Assembly: GCA_002731275.1 (NCBI GenBank)
Contig: PCBK01000029.1
Location: 1-64,000, forward strand
DNA: 64,000 nt
From: Deltaproteobacteria bacterium
GTDB taxonomy: Bacteria > Myxococcota_C > UBA6777
Direction: 5' to 3'
Below the pieces are notes generated by a model, which searched no databases, had not been told where the DNA came from, and was given only the letters and a program-made list of their open reading frames with translations. The position numbers were made by a program, and so were the translations under genes. Positions 17,737-26,849 of the stretch are shown here, one piece after another (the first letter of the stretch is position 1; every line of letters starts with the position of its first letter).

Positions 17737-18684
17737 TTAGTCGATGAGATCAGCTTTCCAGGTAAAGTTTCCGTTGCCGTTAGAGGCTGTACAGGAACCT
17801 GTTTTGCCACCATCTGAGGTGCCACAGCTAAAGGAACCATTTTTTCCGCGGACGACGAAGCTCGCTTCATCATTTTTTGCCGCAAATTCGAGGACAACAG
17901 TCCCTTCTCTGCCTTCAGGTCCTTTGACATAACCGACGACTTCGAGTTTCGCGGAGTTGTTACTGCCGTTGTAGCTCGCGCGGAAACCGCCTTTGCTGTG
18001 TGCTTCGCGACCATCGGATTTCTTCACGTGCAGCTCATAAGCGTAGACGACTTCGCCAGAGCGGCTGAGGCCAGACATGGAAGTGCTCGCTTTAAGTCCG
18101 AGCGCACCGTGAACACAGTTGCCTTTTGCGTCACAAGCGTTGTTGAAGACGATCTCCATTTGACCTTCGTCTCCGTTGAAGTTCATCAGACGAACAGAGA
18201 CAGAACCTGAGCCAGGATTGGCGGAGAGGAAGCAGCCGAGGTTGACTGTGAAGGAGGCGTTCTCACCATCCGCTGAACCGCTGAAGCAGCCGGGGATCAT
18301 CAAGGAACCTTTGGCCACGAGTCCACCTTCTTCGGAGAAGATCTTTTTGTGGGAGTAGTTGTCTTTTGTGGGGAGAACTTGTGTGACTGCCGGGACGATT
18401 GCTTTGGGGATTCCTGCGTTGACGAGGTAGTCGCTCAAGCTGACAGGGCGGAAGGTCTTGACGCGGACGAATTTGGTTTTTCCTGCGTCGGGCGTCAGGG
18501 ACGTCGCGCTGCCTTTTGCTTTGTATCCAGACCAGGCCGATGAGGTGGTGTCTGAGGAGACATCGCCAGAGGGACTGGAGATGTTGGATTCTACTTCATC
18601 ATAATCGGGGTGGGTGGGGGCACATGCAGTCATGCCCATCGAAAAGCTGACAACAGCAGCGAGTGCGATCTTTGTCCAGCGCAT
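17737..18684 (-). CDS. Secreted lipoprotein of unknown function
   Basis: This is a 315-residue protein starting at the ATG at 18684, which has GGAGG seven bases upstream. An N-terminal hydrophobic segment ends in GMTAC, a weak lipobox, followed by a Ser/Thr/Asp-rich linker of about 40 residues. The rest is beta-rich and Gly/Ser/Asn-rich with scattered Cys pairs (IPGCFSG, NACDAKGNCVHG, FSCGTSDGGKTGSCTAS). I do not recognise the family. It sits behind a perfect consensus sigma-70 promoter and a good ribosome site, so it is probably abundant. Likely an envelope or surface lipoprotein. Confidence 0.72.
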   Translation of the reverse strand: MRWTKIALAAVVSFSMGMTACAPTHPDYDEVESNISSPSGDVSSDTTSSAWSGYKAKGSATSLTPDAGKTKFVRVKTFRPVSLSDYLVNAGIPKAIVPAVTQVLPTKDNYSHKKIFSEEGGLVAKGSLMIPGCFSGSADGENASFTVNLGCFLSANPGSGSVSVRLMNFNGDEGQMEIVFNNACDAKGNCVHGALGLKASTSMSGLSRSGEVVYAYELHVKKSDGREAHSKGGFRASYNGSNNSAKLEVVGYVKGPEGREGTVVLEFAAKNDEASFVVRGKNGSFSCGTSDGGKTGSCTASNGNGNFTWKADLID

Positions 18685-18800
18685 AGGGACCTCCATAAAC
18701 AGGTGTTGGGTCAATATCAACGCGGTGACCCTTGATGGAAGAAAGGATTCTATCGGTGAAGATACTTACGTTGCATTCAAAATACTTGATAATCCAAACG

Positions 18801-18829
18801 ATTATAAAAGATTCATTCATGTTTGTCAA
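18801..18829 (-). promoter_or_regulatory. Perfect consensus sigma-70 promoter of the lipoprotein gene
   Basis: On the minus strand, TTGACA (18829-18824), exactly 17 bases, then TATAAT (18806-18801): twelve of twelve consensus bases with ideal spacing. The transcript would start near 18794 and have a leader of about 110 bases before the ATG at 18684. It implies strong housekeeping expression. Confidence 0.75.
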
Positions 18830-19052
18830 AAGAGACTTCCAAGACACGATACCATCTTTTTGTGGGACCGTTTTGCCTTTAGCAATAACTATACCAGACG
18901 GCCTTTTATCCGCCTCGATCATCTGAGGTGAGAGCGCCGACATCCCCTACGCTCTGTGACATTTTGACAATTTCAGGACATCAGTGGTGCTTCTTTGCCA
19001 TGTCTTTCCCAAAAAAGATCGATACAACAAAATGTTACAGACGGGCCAAAGG

Positions 19053-19070
19053 TGGAGTAAACATACTCCA
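19053..19070. terminator. Stem-loop downstream of the aminotransferase gene
   Basis: TGGAGTA-AACA-TACTCCA is a perfect seven-base stem with a four-base loop, about 37 bases past the aminotransferase stop. No T-run follows on the minus strand, so it is a transcript-end or processing hairpin rather than a canonical terminator. Confidence 0.35.
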
Positions 19071-19106
19071 TGGGGTGAGGTGATTTATCCACAGATGGGG
19101 AGAGCT

Positions 19107-20315
19107 TCAGGTGGTGAGTTTGGCGCGAAGGCGCTCGGCGGATTGCTTTATGGTCTCATCGTCTTTGCAAAAGGCGAAGCGAAGGAAGTGTTTGGCGAGA
19201 TGTTTGTGTTCATCCGAGTAAAAGTGAGAGGGTGGGATCGCGGCAACACCGACGTGTTCTGTGAGATATTGACAGGCTGCTTCGTCGTTGTCAAAGTCTA
19301 GTTTTTCGGTGTTTCCGATGACAAAGTAGGTTCCTTCGGGGACATATGGATCGAGCCCAACTTCGCGAAGGATGGCGACGAGTTGATCGCGTTTGCCCTG
19401 ATAAAGTTGGCGTAATTCGTCGTAGTAGCCGTTTGTTTGTGAGGCCTCGATGGCCTCTGCGACGGCGAGCTGAAGGGGAGTAATGCCACAAAAAGGGATC
19501 CACTGATGGGCCATTTGGATGGCATCTGTCAGCGCTGGTGAGGCGATCGCCCAACCGATCTTCCAGCCTGTGACGCTGAAGGTTTTTCCCGCGCTACTCA
19601 ACGTGACTGTGCGCTCCCACATCCCGTCCAACGTCGCGATAGGAATGTGTGTGGCCCCTTCAAAGACGAGTTTATCGTAGACTTCGTCGGAGAGAACGAG
19701 CAGATCATGTTCGATACAGATGTCCGCGAGCGCCTGCAATTCTTGCCGGGTAAAGCACTTCCCTGTAGGGTTATGGGGGGTGTTGAGCACGAGCATTCGT
19801 GTCTTTGGTGTGATGAGTGCGCGCAGCTCGTCGAGATCGAGTGACCAACCCTTGTCCTCAGTGGGGCGCAATGGCACGTATCTGGGGACACCTCCTGCCA
19901 TCGTGATCGAGGCGGGATAGGAGTCGTAAAAGGGCTCGATCAAGATCACCTCATCGCCGGGGTTGATCAGCGCCTGGATGGTTGCGTAAATTCCCTCTGT
20001 CGCGCCGATCGTAACGGTTATCTCCGTGTTCGCGTTGACATCACGTCCCCAATCCTTTTTGGCTTGTTGTGCGAGCACCTGGCGAAGTCGTGGCATACCG
20101 CCGAGAGGCGCGTATTGTTGATACCCTTCGAGCGTCTGTCGCGCTGCCTCCATCACAAAGGCCGGTGGATCAAAGTTGGGAAACCCCTGACCGAGATTGA
20201 TCGCGTTGTGTTGCTGTGCCAGGCGAGTCCAAACCGAAAAGACGGTTGTACCGAAACCTGCGATGCGTTCTGCTTTGATAGGTCTTGGAGAAGATTGATC
20301 TGCCATGGGACTCAT
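19107..20315 (-). CDS. PLP-dependent aminotransferase class I (kynurenine / methionine aminotransferase-like)
   Basis: This is a 402-residue fold-type I aminotransferase. INLGQGFPNFDPP near the N-terminus and LNTPHNPTGKCF fit the kynurenine-oxoglutarate / methionine (YbdL-like) aminotransferase branch. The PLP Lys lies in SSAGKTFSVTGWKIGW (about residue 240), and the carboxylate-binding Arg lies in FLRFAFCK near the end. It would move an amino group from an aromatic or sulphur amino acid to a 2-oxo acid in the cytosol. The start could also be the ATG three codons later. Confidence 0.88.
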   Translation of the reverse strand: MSPMADQSSPRPIKAERIAGFGTTVFSVWTRLAQQHNAINLGQGFPNFDPPAFVMEAARQTLEGYQQYAPLGGMPRLRQVLAQQAKKDWGRDVNANTEITVTIGATEGIYATIQALINPGDEVILIEPFYDSYPASITMAGGVPRYVPLRPTEDKGWSLDLDELRALITPKTRMLVLNTPHNPTGKCFTRQELQALADICIEHDLLVLSDEVYDKLVFEGATHIPIATLDGMWERTVTLSSAGKTFSVTGWKIGWAIASPALTDAIQMAHQWIPFCGITPLQLAVAEAIEASQTNGYYDELRQLYQGKRDQLVAILREVGLDPYVPEGTYFVIGNTEKLDFDNDEAACQYLTEHVGVAAIPPSHFYSDEHKHLAKHFLRFAFCKDDETIKQSAERLRAKLTT

Positions 20316-20605
20316 TACCTTATCTTGTGTGTTGTGGACAATTGTGGTCTCGTTCTACCAAAGAATCCCCACCGCAAGCAAGGCGAATTTCTGTCATCGC
20401 GGAGTGATGAAGCTTACCTTTCATGGCTTGTGATCAGGAAGAGACTGCTCCTCTCACAAAGTCAATGTGTGATGACGATGTTGCATGTTGTCCACTTGTT
20501 CGGATACAAGGGTGTGAGCACGATTTCTGTCATGTCCAGAGAGAGCTTGTGTTATCTGCGTGGTCTGTTCACGTCACTGGAAAAGAAGCAAATAGGAGAG
20601 AATGA

Positions 20606-21997
20606 ATGGGGCACGCCATTCACTTTTTGCAGCGGCTGGAGCGGCTCTCTGCCAGAGAGTCAGCGCTGGCACTGCGTTTGTACCGCCAGCCAGCGCTGGT
20701 CGCCGAGTGTCTGGCTTTTTGGCAGCCTCCCGGCGACGCAGAGCGCTTTGCGCTACCACTCACTGAAGGGACAAAGGGACCTTATCTGGTCGTCGCGCAA
20801 GATGGACACGTCGTGACCTGTCTCGCAAAAGGTATGGGGATCGGTGGCTTACCAACACTGTCATTTGGGCAGTTGAATGCTTATCTCGAACGAGCCTCAC
20901 AACAGCGATCACATCGTTCCATCGCGCAAGAACTTGTCGGCGACGGCGAGATTGAAGATCTACTCTCGCGTATCCTCGTCGCTGGCCAAGGTCTTTCACG
21001 CGAAGAGATGTTAGGGCTCTCGACATTACAGCCGATGCTGGCGCTCACCTTCGTACGTGCGTTGTTCCAAGACTTCGATGACATGGAACAATGTCAGGAT
21101 CAGTGGGCACCCAAGCTGGTCAAGCGTTTACCTGAGGACCTGTTGTTGCGGTATATGCAGCGACATTGGGGGCTCGGTCATCTGCTCGTGTTGTGTGCCT
21201 GGAATGGTGCATCCCCGCTTGGACCTTTCCTACAACTGCTCGATGAATGGACACCTCCTCCGTCACTCGCATGGCCGGTCTTTCGTCAAGGTGATCTTGT
21301 GCTCGGTGTCCGCGCTGTGTGGGCGATTGGCAAGCTCGGACGAGTGTGGTTGCCCTTTTACAAAAAACAACTCATCGAATCTTCTTCCGCGCTCGGTTGG
21401 CTCGAAGCCATTGTGATGTTGCTTGTCCTCTCTTTGCGCCATAAAAAGTGCCGCGCAGAGGTGCACAAGCTGCTCTCGCAACGTCTCGATATGCCTGATG
21501 TTGCAGCGATCCATTGGGGAGGGTTGCGAGATGCAGTCCACCATCTGTGTCTGCGTCTGATAAACGAACCTGAGACCCTAAAGGCCGAACAGTCAGCACA
21601 TGCAAAGCAGATCTTTTGGAAGGTCCTCTCCGAGCGCGATGTCCCTCCACTCTACACATATGACACACCCGAAGAGGTCCCCATCTCGTTGGCGCAAGCG
21701 TTTTTGGCGAATCTCTCCATCGATTACTTGAATGATGGCAATGGCTTGCTCTTGCTCTTTCAAATGATACCGTGGCTGGCGTCGATTGACGCCGAGGCGC
21801 TGTACCTACCCAAGGGCTTGCTCGATGTGTTGGATATCACGTGGAGCGCAAGTGACGCGAAGGTCTTGATCGAACGCAGGCGACAATTTTACGAGATCTT
21901 CCACCAACCCAAAGTGTCACACAAGGTAGGACGCAACGAACCATGCCCTTGTGGCAGTGGAAAAAAGTACAAAAAGTGTTGCGCAAGAACCGGATGA
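20606..21997 (+). CDS. SEC-C motif protein of unknown function
   Basis: This is a 463-residue protein with AGGAGAG ahead of the ATG. The C-terminus is [18 protein letters not shown], a complete SEC-C zinc motif (CxC-x8-CC) as found at the end of SecA and many unrelated bacterial proteins. The preceding about 430 residues look helical with Leu-rich stretches and contain no motif I know. SEC-C tails often mediate binding to ribosomes, SecB or other proteins. It is monocistronic. Confidence 0.8.
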   Translation: MGHAIHFLQRLERLSARESALALRLYRQPALVAECLAFWQPPGDAERFALPLTEGTKGPYLVVAQDGHVVTCLAKGMGIGGLPTLSFGQLNAYLERASQQRSHRSIAQELVGDGEIEDLLSRILVAGQGLSREEMLGLSTLQPMLALTFVRALFQDFDDMEQCQDQWAPKLVKRLPEDLLLRYMQRHWGLGHLLVLCAWNGASPLGPFLQLLDEWTPPPSLAWPVFRQGDLVLGVRAVWAIGKLGRVWLPFYKKQLIESSSALGWLEAIVMLLVLSLRHKKCRAEVHKLLSQRLDMPDVAAIHWGGLRDAVHHLCLRLINEPETLKAEQSAHAKQIFWKVLSERDVPPLYTYDTPEEVPISLAQAFLANLSIDYLNDGNGLLLLFQMIPWLASIDAEALYLPKGLLDVLDITWSASDAKVLIERRRQFYEIFHQPKVSHKVGRNEPCPCGSGKKYKKCCARTG

Positions 21998-22068
21998 ACG
22001 ACCCAATAGTAACTCCCATTAGAAAATATGTGTCACATCGAGAAAGATTGTGTTATCTCACAGGCTAG

Positions 22069-22094
22069 ATCTATATCAACCAAAACATATAGAT
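22069..22094 (+). promoter_or_regulatory. Hairpin in the lysA leader
   Basis: ATCTATAT, ten bases, ATATAGAT is a perfect eight-base inverted repeat 61 bases before the lysA ATG. It could be an operator or a leader hairpin. The leader is too short and lacks the features I would expect for a lysine riboswitch. Confidence 0.4.
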
Positions 22095-22155
22095 GATGGA
22101 ATCGTGGCTCAAGAACCGACGTGTCGTTGGTGGAAGATAGAAAGGAACGAGCAAG

Positions 22156-23490
22156 ATGGATTGTGCAAATAGCGAAACAAAGCCGATCTATGGCATCAAT
22201 GATGAAGGCGTGATGACCCTCGCTGGGCATGATGTACGCGAGCTGCTCGCGAAGTACGGCAGCCCCGTTGTTGTTATGCTGGAAGATGTTGTGCGTGGCA
22301 ATTGTCGGGCATATCGACAGCAAATCGAGCGCTATCCTCGTTCTCGCGTGTATTACGCATCCAAGGCTTTCTTGACGACGGGGTTTTGTCGTCTGATCGA
22401 AGAAGAAGGGATGTGTCTGGATGTCGTCTCTTGGGGCGAACTTCACACGGCCTTGTCCGCAGGTTTTCCTCCTGAGCGGATCTTGATGCACGGTAACGCG
22501 AAGACCGTCGACGATCTCCGCCTTGCGTTGGACGCTGGTGTCGGTCGTATCGTGATCGACAACCTCGACGAAGTGGAGCGACTTGCCTGGTTGACCGAAG
22601 AGATGGGCAAAGAGGTCAAGGTCTTTATCCGTGTGACCCCTGGCGTGAAACCTTCGACGCACAAATACATCCAGACCGGACAGGTCGACTCCAAGTTTGG
22701 CTTCAACCTCGCCGGTGGCGCTGCTGAAGAAGCTGTCAAACGGATCCTTGAGATCCCACGTCTGCACCTCGTTGGCTTACATTGCCACATCGGTTCGCAG
22801 ATCTTCGACCTCAAACCTTACAAGATCGCGGCGCGAGCGATGATGGAATTTTATAAGCACGTCCAGCAAGATCTCGGCGCACCCCTCGATGAGCTGAATA
22901 TGGGCGGTGGTCTGGGAATTCGCTATACACCAGATGACGCACCTCCAACTGTCAAGGAGCACTTGAGCGCGCTGAGAGGGCACATCGTCGAGCTTTGTGA
23001 TGAGCTTGGTGTGGAGCTTCCGCTGTTGTGTGATGAACCTGGACGTTCAATTGTTGGGCGCGCAGGGGTGACGTTGTACACAGTACAAAGCGTCAAAAAG
23101 ATCGAAGGTGTGCGCAACTACGCGAGCGTCGATGGGGGGATGACAGACAACCCTCGCTTTGCACTTTACCAAGCCGATCACCAAGTGTTATTGGCCAACC
23201 ACATGAACGATCATGCTTCGATGTTGTGGTCCATCTCTGGTCGATGCTGTGAATCGGGAGATATGCTGCAAAAGGACGTCTACCTGCCAGACGTGAAGCA
23301 AGATGACATCCTCGCGTTGCTCTCGACGGGCGCATACACGTACAGTATGTCCAGCCATTACAACAGATTGCCCCGTCCTGCGGTCCTCTTGGTGAGTGAA
23401 GGCCGCGTCGGTGAGCTCGCTGCGCGCGATACACCAGAAGATATCACTCGCTTGGATCGTATCCCCGAGTGGTTGGAGCAAAAAGGATGA
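22156..23490 (+). CDS. lysA: Diaminopimelate decarboxylase
   Basis: This is a 444-residue fold-type III PLP enzyme. It decarboxylates meso-diaminopimelate to L-lysine, the last step of lysine synthesis. Visible motifs are VYYASKAF (PLP Lys), HCHIGSQI after LVGLH, the Gly-rich MGGGLGI phosphate-binding segment and CDEPGRS. The CCESGD motif near residue 358 supplies the second-subunit active-site Cys. Length is normal. AAAGGA precedes the ATG. Its stop overlaps the aspartokinase start by four bases (ATGA), so the first and last enzymes of the lysine route are coupled. Confidence 0.96.
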   Translation: MDCANSETKPIYGINDEGVMTLAGHDVRELLAKYGSPVVVMLEDVVRGNCRAYRQQIERYPRSRVYYASKAFLTTGFCRLIEEEGMCLDVVSWGELHTALSAGFPPERILMHGNAKTVDDLRLALDAGVGRIVIDNLDEVERLAWLTEEMGKEVKVFIRVTPGVKPSTHKYIQTGQVDSKFGFNLAGGAAEEAVKRILEIPRLHLVGLHCHIGSQIFDLKPYKIAARAMMEFYKHVQQDLGAPLDELNMGGGLGIRYTPDDAPPTVKEHLSALRGHIVELCDELGVELPLLCDEPGRSIVGRAGVTLYTVQSVKKIEGVRNYASVDGGMTDNPRFALYQADHQVLLANHMNDHASMLWSISGRCCESGDMLQKDVYLPDVKQDDILALLSTGAYTYSMSSHYNRLPRPAVLLVSEGRVGELAARDTPEDITRLDRIPEWLEQKG

Positions 23491-24905
23491 CCACGACCCC
23501 TCGTATTGTCATGAAGTTCGGCGGGACAAGCGTCGGGACGCCTGAGGCGATGGAGCGAACGGCACGTCATATCGCGGTAGAGTCGCGTTGGCCTGTTGTT
23601 GTTGTCTCGGCGCTCGGTGGCGTGACCAACCTGTTGATCGACGCGGCTGAACGCGCACAAAGAGGTGAAGCCTACCAGAGCGTGTTCGACGAAGTGATCG
23701 AACGGCACCAAAAGATCGTCGATGTGCACGGGTTGGATCAAGGTCCACTCGTCGAAGAGTTGGCGCACAAGCTCGGACGGTTGCTCTCAGGGATCGAGAT
23801 GCTCAACGAATTGAGCCCACGTACCCGGGACTTGCTTCTCTCTCTCGGTGAGCGAATGAGTGTGCGTTTGCTCGCTTCGATGCTCCGCAAGATGGGACTC
23901 GCAGCCAAAGGTTGGGACAGCTGGGAGCTGGGCTTGTTGACTGACGCGCGATACAACAAGGCGTGTCTGTTGCCCGAGTCCGATCCACGTATTCAAGAGG
24001 CCTTTAAGCAATTTGTGAAGCCCGGTGAGATCGCGATCGTCACTGGTTTCATTGGCCGCACGATTGATGGGGAGGTGACGACACTTGGACGCGGGGGAGG
24101 TGATCTCTCAGCGGCGATCTTTGGCGCGACCATTGGGGTTGAGGAGATCCAGATCTGGACGGACGTTCCTGGATTTTTGCGGGCAGATCCGCGTGTGGTT
24201 GGGAGCACTTCGATCATCCCTCACATGCGCTTTGAAGAGGCCGCCGAGTTAGCGTACTTTGGCGCAAAGGTATTGCACCCTCGTACCATCGAACCTGCAC
24301 GACGACAGGGGATCCCTGTACGGATCTTGGGGACCTTTCAGATCGATCCTGAGCACCCTGAAGAGATCTACAAAAATGGAACGTTGATCGGTGTCGATGC
24401 GCCTCCCGAGCCGCTGCGGGCGATCGCGGCCCGTCACGATGTCGACTCTCTGCACATCCAGTCTTCTCGAATGCTCGAAGCACCAGGATTTTTGTCGAGA
24501 GTCTTTACGATCTTTGCGCGACACGGGATCTCAGTCGACGTGATCGCGACGAGCGAGGTCAGTATTTCGATGACCCTCGACAAGCACGATCAAGGTATGC
24601 ACGAGGCGATTCAGGAGATCTCTGCATTTGCGGAGGTTGAACACGCTGAAGAGCGCAGTATTTTGTGTCTCGTCGGTGAAGGTCTCAAGACTGATACGAC
24701 GCTGTTGGCTCGTGTCTTTGAGATCCTATCACAGCATGAGCTCCCTCTTCATGTGATCTCCCAGGGTGCATCGCAGATCAACATCACACTCGTCACAGAG
24801 CCTGCATTTGCGAATATCGCGATGGAGGTCCTTCACAAGGAGTTTTTCTCTGGGCAAGATGGTGCGACAACGTTTTCGGGGATCTTTCCACAGTTGTCCA
24901 AGTAA
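23487..24905 (+). CDS. lysC: Aspartate kinase (monofunctional, lysine-pathway type)
   Basis: This is a 472-residue protein. The ATG at 23487 is embedded in lysA's stop (ATGA), so translation is coupled. It phosphorylates aspartate, the committed step of the Lys/Met/Thr pathway. The kinase domain opens with VMKFGGTSVG and contains FIGRTIDGEVTTLGRGGGD, WTDVPG and FEEAAELAYFGAKVLHP. Two ACT domains follow (about 320-465), the usual site of feedback by lysine or threonine. Size resembles E. coli LysC. The symbol is inferred from pairing with lysA. Confidence 0.92.
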   Translation: MTTTPRIVMKFGGTSVGTPEAMERTARHIAVESRWPVVVVSALGGVTNLLIDAAERAQRGEAYQSVFDEVIERHQKIVDVHGLDQGPLVEELAHKLGRLLSGIEMLNELSPRTRDLLLSLGERMSVRLLASMLRKMGLAAKGWDSWELGLLTDARYNKACLLPESDPRIQEAFKQFVKPGEIAIVTGFIGRTIDGEVTTLGRGGGDLSAAIFGATIGVEEIQIWTDVPGFLRADPRVVGSTSIIPHMRFEEAAELAYFGAKVLHPRTIEPARRQGIPVRILGTFQIDPEHPEEIYKNGTLIGVDAPPEPLRAIAARHDVDSLHIQSSRMLEAPGFLSRVFTIFARHGISVDVIATSEVSISMTLDKHDQGMHEAIQEISAFAEVEHAEERSILCLVGEGLKTDTTLLARVFEILSQHELPLHVISQGASQINITLVTEPAFANIAMEVLHKEFFSGQDGATTFSGIFPQLSK

Positions 24906-24959
24906 CAGGGGGCTTGTTGAAGGCGGCTGGAGAAGGGGGAGGCGGTTGGCGAGCGGGGA

Positions 24960-26720
24960 TCAGGGGCACATGATACCGTCATCGATCTTGCCGTTACAAT
25001 CGTTATCTTTACCATCGCAGACTTCGGCTTGTGGGGAGGCTGAGGCGTAGCAACCTCCCCATTTTCGGAACACGTTACAGGTCTGGATTCCTGCTTTACA
25101 TGTCCCTACACAGGTGTACTTTCCATTTGCGCCGAGAGTACAGCCCGTTGATGCGAGATAGCACTCTCTCGTCGTTTTGGGGGTACAGCCTGTACATATC
25201 TCGTCGACTTTTCCGTTACAGTCGTTGTCGATTTTGTCACATGTCTCTGTTTGTGGGATGACTTCACCTGTGCACATCGTCCATTTACCGACGCTACAAG
25301 TTTGAATACCTGCACGACAAGGACCAACCCCTTGGGTGTTAGGGGCGCCTGTGTAACAGGATTGAGAGAACCCATCGACATTTCCATCGCAATCGTTGTC
25401 TTTGCCGTCACATATTTCTTTGCTCGGTGTGACCTCGTTGAAGCAGTTTCCCCACTTGGCATCAGCACCACAAGTTTGAATCCCCGTTTTGCACACGCCT
25501 TTTCCACGTGTTTGTGCAGGACCTGTATAGCAAGGGCGTCTCGCGCCAGGTTGGCAATCTCCACAGACATCTTCGTCGATTTGACCGTCACAGTCATTAT
25601 CCTGTTTGTCGCAGGTCTCTGTTTGTGGGGTGACCTGCCCTGAGCACGGTGTCCATAACCCCTTAAAGCAACGTTTTACGCCGGCTTTACAAGCACCTAC
25701 GCCTTGTGTCTTGGTGGGGCCAGTGTAGCAGGTCTGTGGTTGGTCAAACTCATCTGTTTGGCCGTCACAGTCGTTGTCCACTCCATCACAATCTTCTTGT
25801 TTGGGGAGGACTTGTCCCTGACATGGTCCCCAAGTCCCGGCTGCAGAACACAGTTGCTTACCTGCTCGACATGCGCCTTGATTGAGCGTGCCCTCTGGAC
25901 CGTTGTAGCAGGCTCTTGCTTCACCTGCCTTGCATGTCTCCTTGCCACAGTTGTCGTCGATTTTTCCGTTACAGTCGTCATCCTGTCCGTCACATGTCTC
26001 TTGTTGGGGCGTGACCTCACCGCGACATTGTGTCCATTTTCCGCTGGCGCAAGTGCTGTAACCTGATTTGCATGTACCGATTCCGAGGGTGGGGGCGGGG
26101 CCTGTGTAGCAGCGTTTGGAGAGGATCTTTTCGTCAACTTGGCCGTTGCAGTCGTTGTCCTGGTTGTCACAGACTTCGGGCTGTGGGACAATCTGGCCTG
26201 TACAAGCGCCCCACTTTTCGTCGAAGCAGGTCTGTGTACCGTCTTTACAAATACCAACGCCGCGTGCTGGTTTGGGGCCTGTAAAGCAAGGTCTTGTTTG
26301 ACCATCTTTGCATGGGCAGCCCTCGTCAACTTCGCCGTCGCAATCGCTGTCTTTCCCATCGCAGAGCTCGAGCGCGGCGGGGCGGACATCACCTTCACAG
26401 ACCATCCATTTTCCGTTTGTACAGGTTTGCGTGCCAAGTTTGCAACTGCCTACGCCGCGAGCGCTGGCGGGGCCTGTGTAGCATTCTCTTGTTGAGCCCT
26501 CTGCGCTACAGGGTTCGTTGGTACTCTGTCCTGGTTTTTTTTGGCAGAGACCGAGATCTGTCGCACAATGCATCCCTTCAGGGCAGTCAGTGTCCCGACT
26601 ACAGGCGTAGTTTCCATCGAGCAGGGGAGGGGAGAAGATACATCCTTGGCTGAGCCACATCATCAAAAACGCGACCATGAGCAGCGGGGTATGGTTGCGT
26701 ACATACTTGTGAATATTCAT
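24960..26720 (-). CDS. MopE-type cysteine-rich lipoprotein with eight Asp-rich repeats
   Basis: This is a 586-residue protein. I chose the ATG at 26720 because GAGG lies seven bases upstream; a start six codons earlier is possible. The lipobox is LSQGC at about residue 27. Residues 40-60 hold a Dickkopf-like CxxDxDCPxG segment. Eight repeats of about 60 residues follow, each combining CYTGPxxTxGVGxCKxGxQTC..W..C with a CDGxDNDCDGxxDE box. These Asp boxes are the putative metal (Ca/Cu) sites of the MopE family. The protein is probably on the outer-membrane surface, as a structural, adhesive or metal-binding component. Confidence 0.85.
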   Translation of the reverse strand: MNIHKYVRNHTPLLMVAFLMMWLSQGCIFSPPLLDGNYACSRDTDCPEGMHCATDLGLCQKKPGQSTNEPCSAEGSTRECYTGPASARGVGSCKLGTQTCTNGKWMVCEGDVRPAALELCDGKDSDCDGEVDEGCPCKDGQTRPCFTGPKPARGVGICKDGTQTCFDEKWGACTGQIVPQPEVCDNQDNDCNGQVDEKILSKRCYTGPAPTLGIGTCKSGYSTCASGKWTQCRGEVTPQQETCDGQDDDCNGKIDDNCGKETCKAGEARACYNGPEGTLNQGACRAGKQLCSAAGTWGPCQGQVLPKQEDCDGVDNDCDGQTDEFDQPQTCYTGPTKTQGVGACKAGVKRCFKGLWTPCSGQVTPQTETCDKQDNDCDGQIDEDVCGDCQPGARRPCYTGPAQTRGKGVCKTGIQTCGADAKWGNCFNEVTPSKEICDGKDNDCDGNVDGFSQSCYTGAPNTQGVGPCRAGIQTCSVGKWTMCTGEVIPQTETCDKIDNDCNGKVDEICTGCTPKTTRECYLASTGCTLGANGKYTCVGTCKAGIQTCNVFRKWGGCYASASPQAEVCDGKDNDCNGKIDDGIMCP

Positions 26721-26849
26721 GAAAATGCCTCTATACAAACAAGAGCGAGCCTACACGCTGTGTGTCAGGCGATGAGTTTACTTACGTATACAATGTCTTT
26801 TGTCGACGTGCATTTTATCCTCACTTGCTTGAAAAACAAAATCCTAAGT

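Larger units (their letters stand above)
18685..19106. other. Intergenic region holding the lipoprotein promoter
   Basis: These 422 bases lie between the lipoprotein start and the end of the aminotransferase gene (both minus strand). They hold the consensus promoter at 18801-18829, a hairpin at 19053-19070 and a single TTATCCACA (19085-19093). Short plus-strand frames here lack ribosome sites and I do not call them. Confidence 0.6.

Noticed and set aside
19085-19093. Perfect DnaA box TTATCCACA
   Set aside because: A single nine-base match is expected by chance roughly once per 130 kb on two strands. No second box, AT-rich unwinding region or dnaA/dnaN gene is near, so it is not called an origin.
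21998-22155. Lysine riboswitch before lysA
   Set aside because: The whole gap is only 158 bases and shows a single simple hairpin, not the five-helix lysine riboswitch.
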